From Inquilinus sp052078665 (GTDB taxonomy: Bacteria; Pseudomonadota; Alphaproteobacteria; DSM-16000; Inquilinaceae), in NCBI RefSeq assembly GCF_052078665.1, contig NZ_JBQJIK010000004.1, forward strand, positions 84,122-148,121: a DNA stretch of 64,000 nucleotides. Reading direction: 5' to 3'. The translations under genes and the position numbers were made by a program. Of the stretch, positions 1 through 8,100 are shown one piece after another (the first letter of the stretch is position 1; each line of letters begins with the position of its first letter). The notes beneath the pieces are model-generated. The model was given only the letters and a program-made list of their open reading frames with translations. It had not been told where the DNA came from and did not search any database.

Positions 1-257
1 TCGGCTTCGCCGGCGCCCGGGTGATCGAGGAGACCATCCGCGAGACCCTGCCGGAGGGCTTCCAGCGCGCCGAATACCTGCTCGACCACGGCATGGTCGA
101 TGTGGTGGTGGTGCGCAAGGAGCTGCGCGAGACGCTGATCCGCACCCTCGGCCATCTGGCCGGCGGCACCCAGACACCGGCGGACGACATCGTGGTCGAC
201 CCGGCCGACATCGCCGCGGCGGCCGTGATCGAGGGCGAGCCCGCCTATCGTGCCTGA
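1..257 (+). CDS. accD: Acetyl-CoA carboxylase carboxyltransferase beta subunit, C-terminal end (5' cut by window)
   Basis: The gene enters from the left edge in the frame starting at base 3. The visible residues include GFAGARVIEET, then a leucine-rich tail around EYLLDHGMVDVVV, which is the characteristic C-terminal part of AccD. AccD and AccA form the carboxyltransferase that moves CO2 from biotin to acetyl-CoA in the first step of fatty acid synthesis, in the cytoplasm. The catalytic domain and zinc finger lie outside the window. The stop overlaps the GTG start of folC by 8 bases, the usual alphaproteobacterial accD-folC order and a sign of translational coupling. The identification is firm despite truncation. 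Confidence 0.93.
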   Translation, partial: GFAGARVIEETIRETLPEGFQRAEYLLDHGMVDVVVVRKELRETLIRTLGHLAGGTQTPADDIVVDPADIAAAAVIEGEPAYRA

Positions 258-1554
258 CGCCGGCGTGGGTGCAGTCGAGGCCGCGCTCGACCGGCTGACC
301 CATCTGCATCCGAAGCGGATCGACCTGTCGCTCGGCCGCACCGAGCGCCTCCTGGCCGCGCTGGGCGATCCGCATCTGCGCCTGCCGCCGGTGGTGCATG
401 TCGGCGGCACCAACGGCAAGGGGTCGACCACCGCCTTCCTGCGCGCCTTCCTGGAGCAGGCGGGCTACCGCGTCCATGTCTACACCTCGCCGCATCTGGT
501 GCGGTTCCACGAGCGCATCCGCCTGGCCGGATCGCTGATCGACAGCGCGGCCCTGGTCGATCTGCTGGAGCGGGTCGAGACCGCCAATGCCGGCCAGCCG
601 GTGACCTTCTTCGAGGCGACGACCGCTGCCGCCTTCCTGGCCTTCGCCGAGGTCCCGGCCGACGCCGTGCTGCTCGAGGTCGGCCTCGGCGGCCGCTACG
701 ACAGCACCAATGTGGTGCCGCGCCCGGCCGCCACCGCGGTCACCCGCATCTCCATGGACCACATGCAGTTCCTCGGCGACACGATCGAGGCGATCGCGGC
801 GGAGAAGGCGGCCATCGCCAAGCCCGGCGTGCCGATGGTGGTGGCGCCGCAGCAGAGCCGTGCGGCCGTGTCTGTCCTGACCCGCGACATCGAATCGGCC
901 GGGGCGCCGCTGCATCTCGCCGGCCGCGACTGGTCGGTGACCCCCGCCGCAGACGGCTTCGTCCTGCGCACGCCTCAGGGCGAGCGGAATTATCCCCGCC
1001 CGGCGCTGCCTGGCGACCACCAGTTTGCCAACGCCGCCACCGCGATCCGGCTGCGCGACCTTCTCACCGGCTTCGACATCCCGGAGGAGGCGGTGCGAAG
1101 CGGCCTGGCCTCGGTCGAATGGCCGGCGCGGCTGCAGCGGCTGAGCCGCGGCCCGCTGCCGGCCCTGCTGCCGCCGGGCTGGGAGCTGTGGCTCGACGGC
1201 GGCCACAACGACAGCGCCGGCGAGGTGCTGGGGCATTGGCTCGGCGGGCTCGACCCGCGGCCGCTGCACCTGGTCTGCGGCATGCTGGAGAGCAAGCAGC
1301 CGCAGGAGTTCCTGCGGCCGTTGGCCCCCTTCGTCCGCCCCATCCGCACCGTGCGGATCCCGGGCGAGGACGCCAGCCTGCCGGCCGAGGCCGTGGCCGA
1401 CCACGCCCGCGCCGTCGGCCTGACCGACGTGGCCGCGGCCGACGGCTTCGAAGCCGCGGTGGCCGCCGCGGCCCGGCCCGGCGACCCGCCCGGCCGGGTG
1501 CTGATCTGCGGCTCGCTCTACCTCGCGGGCCGGGTGCTCGCCGGCAACGGCTGA
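250..1554 (+). CDS. folC: Bifunctional folylpolyglutamate synthase / dihydrofolate synthase
   Basis: A 434-residue Mur-ligase-family enzyme that adds glutamate to dihydropteroate and to folates. The ATP-binding loop GGTNGKGSTTAF lies near residue 54, followed by YTSPHLVRFHERI (residues about 78-90), typical of FolC. A second conserved block, GLGGRYDSTN, lies near residue 147 and the C-terminal ligase domain carries LDGGHN near 315. Length matches the family. It starts with GTG inside the end of accD, so the two are probably co-transcribed. Nothing appears degenerate. Confidence 0.95.
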   Translation: MPDAGVGAVEAALDRLTHLHPKRIDLSLGRTERLLAALGDPHLRLPPVVHVGGTNGKGSTTAFLRAFLEQAGYRVHVYTSPHLVRFHERIRLAGSLIDSAALVDLLERVETANAGQPVTFFEATTAAAFLAFAEVPADAVLLEVGLGGRYDSTNVVPRPAATAVTRISMDHMQFLGDTIEAIAAEKAAIAKPGVPMVVAPQQSRAAVSVLTRDIESAGAPLHLAGRDWSVTPAADGFVLRTPQGERNYPRPALPGDHQFANAATAIRLRDLLTGFDIPEEAVRSGLASVEWPARLQRLSRGPLPALLPPGWELWLDGGHNDSAGEVLGHWLGGLDPRPLHLVCGMLESKQPQEFLRPLAPFVRPIRTVRIPGEDASLPAEAVADHARAVGLTDVAAADGFEAAVAAAARPGDPPGRVLICGSLYLAGRVLAGNG

Positions 1555-1613
1555 GCGTTGCCTCTTGCCGCCGCCGCGCCTATTGTCGCCGCCCGAATGA
1601 GAACGGACAGCCC

Positions 1614-1865
1614 ATGGCCGATCGACCCATCCCTGCCGACATCGCGGGCCTGAGCTTCGAGGACGCCCTCGCCGAGCTGGAGACCATCGTGCGCCAGCTC
1701 GAGGCGGGGCAGGGCAAGCTCGACGACAACATATCGGCCTATGAACGTGGCGCCTTGCTTCGTGCCCATTGCGAGGCGAAGCTGCGCGAGGCGCAGGCGC
1801 GGGTCGAGATGATCTCGCGCGCCGCCGACGGCACCGTCACCGCCAAACCCGCGACTTTCGATTGA
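1614..1865 (+). CDS. xseB: Exodeoxyribonuclease VII small subunit
   Basis: An 83-residue protein with the XseB signature LSFEDALAELETIVRQLE followed by the coiled-coil helix around LREAQARVEM. XseB binds the XseA large subunit to form exonuclease VII, which degrades single-stranded DNA. I start it at the ATG at 1614, where the family homology begins (MADRPIPADIAG); the frame stays open far upstream, but that part is a shadow of folC. It is 59 bases after folC and 9 bases before ispA, the common alphaproteobacterial pairing. xseA is not in the window. Confidence 0.93.
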   Translation: MADRPIPADIAGLSFEDALAELETIVRQLEAGQGKLDDNISAYERGALLRAHCEAKLREAQARVEMISRAADGTVTAKPATFD

Positions 1866-1874
1866 GGCCGTGTC

Positions 1875-2768
1875 TTGTCGATTGATCTGAGCAAAGCCAT
1901 GGCCGAGGCGGGCGTGCAGCTCGAGCGCGTCCTGGACCGCCTGCTGCCCAAGCCCCAGGCGGGCGAACCGCCGCTGGCCGAGGCCATCCGCTACGCCTCG
2001 CTGGGCGGCGGCAAGCGGCTGCGCCCGTTCCTGGTGGTGTCGTCCGCGCGGCTGTTCGGCGTCGCCGAGAGCTGCGCGCTCCGCGTCGGCGCGGCGGTCG
2101 AGATGATCCATTGCTACTCGCTGGTCCATGACGACCTGCCGGCGATGGACAATGACGACCTGCGCCGCGGCAAGCCGACCACGCACAAGGCCTATGACGA
2201 GGCCACCGCGATCCTGGCCGGCGACGCGCTGCTGACCCAGGCCTTCGAGGTGCTGGCCGACAGCGAGACCCATGCCGACCCGAAGGTCCGCATCGCCCTC
2301 GTCGCCGCCCTCGCCCGGGCGGCCGGCGCCTCCGGCATGGTCGGCGGCCAGGCGCTCGACATGCAGGCCGAGCAGACGCCGCTGACCGAGATCGGCGCCA
2401 TCACCCGGCTGCAGCGGCTGAAGACCGGCGCCTTGTTCGAGTTCTCCTGCGAGGCCGGGGCGATCCTCGGCAAGGTCGAGGATTCGCGGCGCGGCGCGCT
2501 GCAGGCCTATGCCCATGATATGGGCCTGGCCTTCCAGATCGCCGACGACCTGCTCGACGTCCGCGGCCGGGCCGAGGAGATCGGCAAGACCCCGGGCAAG
2601 GACCAGGCGGCGGGCAAGGCGACCTTCGTCTCGATCCTCGGCCTCGAGCGGGCGGAGTCGCAGGCGCGCATGCTGGTCGACCAGGCCTGCCGCCATCTCG
2701 ACGTGTTCGGCGACCGGGCCGAGGCGCTGCGCGCCGTCGCCCATTTCGTGGTCGAGCGCAAGGCCTGA
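1875..2768 (+). CDS. ispA: Farnesyl diphosphate synthase (trans-isoprenyl diphosphate synthase)
   Basis: A 297-residue prenyltransferase that condenses isopentenyl diphosphate with allylic diphosphates, feeding quinone, undecaprenyl and hopanoid synthesis. The first aspartate-rich motif is DDLPAMDNDD near residue 87 and the second is DDLLDV near 222; GGGKRLRP near residue 44 is the conserved substrate-binding block. Predicted start is TTG 9 bases after xseB, which suggests coupling. In related genomes dxs often follows, but here a TPR protein follows. GGPP synthases look similar, but the length and xseB neighbour favour IspA. Confidence 0.92.
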   Translation: MSIDLSKAMAEAGVQLERVLDRLLPKPQAGEPPLAEAIRYASLGGGKRLRPFLVVSSARLFGVAESCALRVGAAVEMIHCYSLVHDDLPAMDNDDLRRGKPTTHKAYDEATAILAGDALLTQAFEVLADSETHADPKVRIALVAALARAAGASGMVGGQALDMQAEQTPLTEIGAITRLQRLKTGALFEFSCEAGAILGKVEDSRRGALQAYAHDMGLAFQIADDLLDVRGRAEEIGKTPGKDQAAGKATFVSILGLERAESQARMLVDQACRHLDVFGDRAEALRAVAHFVVERKA

Positions 2769-2850
2769 GGCAGAACCGGGTCCCGCTCCGCTGCGTTGAC
2801 GATTCCCCCGAATTTCGGATAACTGCTCCGGGGTTCGAGGGGGGACGGTC

Positions 2851-3597
2851 ATGCCGTATCTCGGCATTCTCATCTATGCCTGCCAGCTCGGCTGCCTGGT
2901 GCATGCGGTGCGCAGCGGGCGGGCCAATTACTGGTTCTACATCCTGCTGTTCGCGCCGGGGCTGGGCATCGCCGCCTATATCCTGGTCGAGCTGCTGCCG
3001 GAATGGCTGAACCTGCGGCCGGTGCGCGACGTCCGCAAGCAGCTGGTCGCGTCGGTCGATCCGGAGCGGCGGCTGCGCGCCCTGCGCCAGGTGCATGAGG
3101 ACCAGCCGAGCACGGCCAACAAGGTGCCGCTGGCGGAGGAGCTGCTGCATCTCGGCCGCCCGGCGGAAGCCCTGCCGCTGCTGGAGGAAGCGATGGTCGG
3201 GCTGCATGCCGACGATCCCACCTTCGGCCGGCTGCGGGCCGAGGCCCTTCTGATGCTCGGCCGGCCGCAGGACGCGGTCGACGTGCTGGACGAGGTGGCC
3301 GAGACCAACCCCGAGGCCACGGATTCCAAGCGCCGCCTGGTGCATGCCCGCGCCCTCTGCATGATGGGCCGCACCGACGACGGCATCGTGCTGCTGCGCC
3401 AGCTGCTGCCGATCTTCGCCGGCGAGGAGGTCCGCGCCTGGCTGGCCCGGGCCGAGGCCGAGCGCGGCGACCATGCCGCGGCCGAGACCCTGTGGCGCGA
3501 GATCCTGACCCGCGCCGGCAAGTCGACCCGCAGCTACCGCGCCATCAACAAGAGCTGGATCGACGAGGCCAAGGAAGGACTCGGGCAGGTCGCCTGA
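2851..3597 (+). CDS. Membrane-anchored tetratricopeptide repeat protein
   Basis: A 248-residue protein of unknown function. The N-terminus has a hydrophobic segment (about residues 2-16) and a second one (about 27-46, WFYILLFAPGLGIAAYILV), then a basic stretch and a cytoplasmic or periplasmic array of TPR-like helical pairs from about residue 80 to 230 (AEELLHLGRPAEALPLLEEA, LLMLGRPQDAVDVLDE, ALCMMGRTDDGIVLLRQ). Such repeats bind protein partners. The ATG has GGGGGAC upstream. It stands alone between ispA and a transporter, so context gives no role. Confidence 0.75.
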   Translation: MPYLGILIYACQLGCLVHAVRSGRANYWFYILLFAPGLGIAAYILVELLPEWLNLRPVRDVRKQLVASVDPERRLRALRQVHEDQPSTANKVPLAEELLHLGRPAEALPLLEEAMVGLHADDPTFGRLRAEALLMLGRPQDAVDVLDEVAETNPEATDSKRRLVHARALCMMGRTDDGIVLLRQLLPIFAGEEVRAWLARAEAERGDHAAAETLWREILTRAGKSTRSYRAINKSWIDEAKEGLGQVA

Positions 3598-3713
3598 CGC
3601 CGGCCTCTCAGCCAGAGCCCCACGCCCTTGCATGCCCGGCCCGTGGCCTTTCTGCTTCTGTCCGACAAATTCCTCGGGCAGACAGGGACGAACGGAATGG
3701 GGGAAACGCGGGA

Positions 3714-4604
3714 ATGGCGGCGATCGGCGCCCAGAAGCTGGACGGGGCGGAGGGCGGGCATGGCTCCGGCATCCTGCTATTCTTCCTCGGCATGTCGCTG
3801 TTCACCTTCAACGACGCGCTGGGCAAGTGGCTGGTCGCCGACTACACCGTCGGCCAGGTGCTGCTGATCCGCAGCATCGGCGCCTTCATCCTGCTGCTGC
3901 CCTGGGTGATCCGCGGCTTCCGCGGCCTGCTGACGCCCGACCAGCCCTGGATGAACCTGCTGCGGGTCAGCCTGATGGCGGCCGAGGTCGCGATCTTCTA
4001 CCTCGCCGTGCGCGGCCTGCCGCTGGCCGACGTCATGACCTTCTACATGGCCGCGCCGCTGATCGTGACCGCGCTGTCGGTGCCGCTGCTCGGCGAAAAG
4101 GTCGGGCCGCGGCGCTGGGCGGCGGTGCTGATCGGCTTCGTCGGCGTGCTGATCGTGCTGCGCCCGACCGGGGCGGCGCTGTCCTCCTCGGCCCTGATCG
4201 CGCTGGCCGGCGCCACCCTGTTCAGCCTGATCCTGATCGTCACCCGCCGCGTCCGCCACACCGGCGGGCTCGGCCTGATCACCTACCAGATCCTCGGCAC
4301 CGGCCTGGCCGGCGCCGCCACCGTGCCCTTCGCCTGGGTGCCGCCGACCGGCTTCGACTGGGCGCTGCTGCTCGGCCTCGGCGTGGTGGCGATGGGCGCG
4401 CATCTATGCATGAACAAGGCGCTGTCGCTGGCTCCGGCCGCGGTGGTGGCGCCCTACCAGTACTCCACCATCGTCATCGCCGCGGCGCTCGGCTGGGCGA
4501 TCTGGGGCGACGTGCCGACATCGCAGATCATCATCGGCAACCTGGTGATCATCGCCTCCGGCCTGTTCATCTACTACCGCGAGCGGCAGTTGAAGGGGGA
4601 GTAG
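3714..4604 (+). CDS. EamA/DMT-superfamily inner-membrane transporter
   Basis: A 296-residue polytopic protein with two EamA repeats, about ten hydrophobic helices, and conserved spots of the drug/metabolite transporter family: DALGKWLVADYTVGQVLLIRS in helix 1-2, and RGLPLADVMTFYMAAPLI with PLLGEKVGPRRW in the middle. These typically export amino acids or other small metabolites, and some take up riboflavin or similar; the substrate cannot be read. I start at the ATG at 3714 because the frame upstream of it is a shadow of the TPR gene and non-coding DNA. Confidence 0.88.
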   Translation: MAAIGAQKLDGAEGGHGSGILLFFLGMSLFTFNDALGKWLVADYTVGQVLLIRSIGAFILLLPWVIRGFRGLLTPDQPWMNLLRVSLMAAEVAIFYLAVRGLPLADVMTFYMAAPLIVTALSVPLLGEKVGPRRWAAVLIGFVGVLIVLRPTGAALSSSALIALAGATLFSLILIVTRRVRHTGGLGLITYQILGTGLAGAATVPFAWVPPTGFDWALLLGLGVVAMGAHLCMNKALSLAPAAVVAPYQYSTIVIAAALGWAIWGDVPTSQIIIGNLVIIASGLFIYYRERQLKGE

Positions 4605-4608
4605 GAGC

Positions 4609-4980
4609 TTACAAGTTCCCCGGATTCCCCGGCTTGAGCTCCCCCACCGCGACCAGCGCCCCGTCATCGGCGAACAGCTGGACCTTGCTACCGTCCAGCT
4701 GGACCCGGTCGCATTCCTTGGTCTCGCCCAGGTCGAAGCACATGTGGTCGTTCTCGATCGACCACTGCCCGGCATAGGGGCCGTCGTCGCCCAGCCCGTG
4801 GATGGTGCCGTCGGCGGCGTAGAACTCGGTGTATTCGACGTCGCCGGCCGTCCCCTCGACCGTGTTGCCGACGATCTGGGCCTGGATCTGCGCGCCGGTC
4901 AGCGCATCGGCGGCCAATGCGGCGGCGGCCAGGGCGGGGGACAGCAGCAGCGGCAGGACGATCGCCAGGGGTCGAATCAT
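4609..4980 (-). CDS. Small secreted protein, DUF995-like
   Basis: A 123-residue protein with a cleavable signal peptide (hydrophobic stretch about residues 5-24 ending ALA-AD). The mature part has a beta-strand pattern with YTEFYAADGTIHGLG, WSIENDHMCFDLG and a pair of cysteines, which resembles the DUF995 family of periplasmic proteins. Function is unknown. The start at 4980 (MIRPLAIV) places the hydrophobic core correctly; another ATG 10 codons upstream is possible. It is convergent with the EamA gene, with only 4 bases between stops. Confidence 0.7.
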   Translation of the reverse strand: MIRPLAIVLPLLLSPALAAAALAADALTGAQIQAQIVGNTVEGTAGDVEYTEFYAADGTIHGLGDDGPYAGQWSIENDHMCFDLGETKECDRVQLDGSKVQLFADDGALVAVGELKPGNPGNL

Positions 4981-5137
4981 GGGCAGGCTCCGTGAAGGAC
5001 GCGCGATCATAGTCGCGTCGCCGCGGCAGGGGGAGGGCCGTTCCGCCGTCGAAGCTGCGTCATGGTTTCGACGCGATCTGGCGTATAGTTTGTCGCAGGG
5101 GCCCCGGCGATCCGGGGCGCCGTGATGGGGGGATCTC

Positions 5138-8100
5138 ATGGCCTTGAAGCTGCGTTTCGCCACCTTTGCCGCGGCGGTGGCGCTCCTGACCGCGACCTTG
5201 GCCCTCCCCCCGACCGCCGCCGCCTACCAGGCGCCGGGCTTCGCTGCCGGCGCCGCCGCCTATGCCAGGAAGCTGGAGCAGCAGGCCAGCGCCGTCCCCG
5301 CGGACCAGCGGGCCGACCTGAAGGCCCTGCAGTCCCGCGCGGCCGACGCGGCCAAGGGCGAGCGCTGGGGCGACGCGGTCACGGCCTACCAGCTGATCCT
5401 CGGCCAGCGCCCCGCCGACGCCGGTGCCTGGTTCGGCCTGGCCCAGGCGCTGCAGCAGACCTCGCCCTATTCGCAGGATGGCCTGAACGCCGCCTTTGCC
5501 GCCTACAGCAACGCCGGCACCGACAAGCTGCGCGGCGCCGCCCTGATCCAGCTGGCCCGGGGGCTGGAGCAGCAGGACAAGGGCCGCGAGGCGATCAAGG
5601 TCGCGGCCGAGGGCGCGCAGCTGGCGCCAAGCGACGACAACACCGAATACGCCAACACCCTGCGCGACCAGTACGGCTTCCGCGTCACCTCGACCTACGC
5701 CCAGAACGATCGCGACGCGCCGCAGCTCTGCGCCGACTTCTCCGATTCGATCGTCGACGGCCGCACCGTCCGCTATTCCGACTACGTCAGGATCGAGCCG
5801 GCGGTGCCGGTCGAGGTGATCCCGTCGGACAAGCAGATCTGCCTCGAAGGCGTGTCGTTCGGCCAGACCTACACCGTCACGCTGCTGGCCGGCATCAAGT
5901 CGGTCGACGGCGACGCGCTCACCGCCGATGACAGCTTCGACCTGACGGTCGACGACCGCCCGGCCAGCGTGGTGTTCCGCGGCAGCGCCTATGTCCTGCC
6001 CAAGGGCGGCGAGGGCACCGTGCCGCTGACCACGGTCAACATCTCCGAGGTCAAGCTGCGCCTGCTGCGCATCAACGACCGCAACCTGGTCGACCAGGTG
6101 GCGCAGGGCCGCATCGGCCAGATGCTGGAAAGCTACGACGTCGACAGCCTGGCCCAGGATGCCGGCGAGGAGGTGTGGTCCGGCACCATGCCGGTCGAGG
6201 GCGAGACCAACAAGGCGGCGATCACCGGCGTGCCGATGGACACGCTGCTGCCGCAGCCGAAGCCGGGCGTCTACCTGCTCGCGGCGGTGGACGCCGGGGC
6301 CGACGAGGACAGCTACCAGACCCCGGGCACGCAGTGGATCGTGGTCACCGATCTCGGCCTCGCCACCTTCTCCGGCCAGCAGGGGCTGACCGTGGCGGCG
6401 CGCGCGCTGTCCTCGGCCAAGGCTCAAGCTGGCGTCAAGCTGGCGCTGCTGGCCCGCAACAATGCGGTGCTGGGCGAGGCGCAGACCGACGCCGGCGGCC
6501 TCGCCACCTTCCCGGCCGGGGTGATGGCCGGGCAGGGCGGCAACCGGCCGGCCGCGGTCTATGCCTACGGCTCCGGCGACTTCACCTTCCTCGAGCTCAC
6601 CGGCCCGGCCTTCGACCTGTCCGACCGCGGCGTCAGCGGCCGGGCCGAGCCGGGGCCGCTCGACGCCTTCCTCTACCCGGAGCGCGGCGTCTACCGCCCG
6701 GGCGAGACGGTGCATCTGACCACGCTGCTGCGCAACGAGCGCGCGGCCGCCATCGACGGCGTGCCGCTGACGGTCAAGATCAGCCGGCCGGACGGGGTCG
6801 AGGCCCGGGTCGAGCAGGCGTCGGACCAGGGCGGCGGCTCCTACAGCATCGACGTGCCGCTGGCCGACAGCGCCTATACCGGCACCTGGACCGCCGAGGC
6901 CTATGTCGACCCGAAGGGCCAGGCGATCGGCAGCACCCCGTTCCAGGTCGAGGATTTCGTGCCGGCGCGGATCCGCGTCGACCTGAAGACCGAGGCCAAG
7001 GACCTGCGCGTCGCCAAGCCCGCCGTCGTCGCCATCGACGCCCAGTTCCTGTACGGCGCCCCGGCCGCCGACCTCGCCACCGAGGCCAGCCTGACCCTGC
7101 AGCAGGCGGCGACGCCCTTCCCGGACTACTCCGACTACAAGTTCGGCCTTTTGCAGGACGCCTTCTCGCCGCGCACCCGCCCGATCACCACGCCCGCGAC
7201 CGACGCCGCGGGCCAGAGCCGGGTCGACATCCTGCTCGACGGCCTGCCCGACACCACCGTGCCGCTCGAGGCCGAGATCCGCACCGCGGTGTTCGATTCC
7301 AGCGGCCGCACCGCCAATGAGACCATGACCCTGCCGGTGCGCCAGGAGCACCCGTGGATCGGCGTCAAGCCGCTGTTCTCGGGCTCCCTGGCGGAAGGCT
7401 CCGACGCCCGCTTCGAGGTCATCGGCCTCGACGCCGGCGGCCGCCCGGCCGCGCTCCGCGGCCTGCGCTGGGACCTGGTGGAGGAGATCCACGACTACCA
7501 GTGGTATTCGACCGACGGGCATTGGGACTACAAGGTCGTCACCCGCGACCGCAAGGTGGCGGACGGCACGGCCGACGTCGCCCCGAACGCGCCGGCGGCG
7601 ATCCGCCAGGCGGTCGGCTGGGGCAATTTCCGGCTCGACGTCTACGACCCCGAGGGCGGCGGCGCCACCTCGGCCCGGTTCTACGCCGGCTGGTGGGTGT
7701 CGGACGACCCGAACCCGACCCCGGACAAGTTGACCGTCGCCCTCGACCGCGCCAGCTACAAGGCCGGCGACACCGCCCGGGTGCGGATCGAGCCGCCCTT
7801 CGCCGGCGACGTGCTGCTGTTCATCGCCAATGACCGGGTGCTGGAGACGCGCGACGTCGCGGTCCCGGCCGACGGCGCCACGGTCGAGATCCCGGTCTCG
7901 TCCGACTGGGGCGCCGGCGCCTATGTCCTGGCCACCGCCTTCCGCCCCTCGGGCGAGGGCGGGGAACGCCGCCACGGTCCCGGCCGCGCCGTCGGCGTCG
8001 CCTGGTTCGGCATCGACGTCACCGAGCGGGTGCTGGGCGTCTCGATCGACGCCCCGGCCGAGATCCGGCCGAACCAGCGGCTCGACCTGCCGCTGACCGT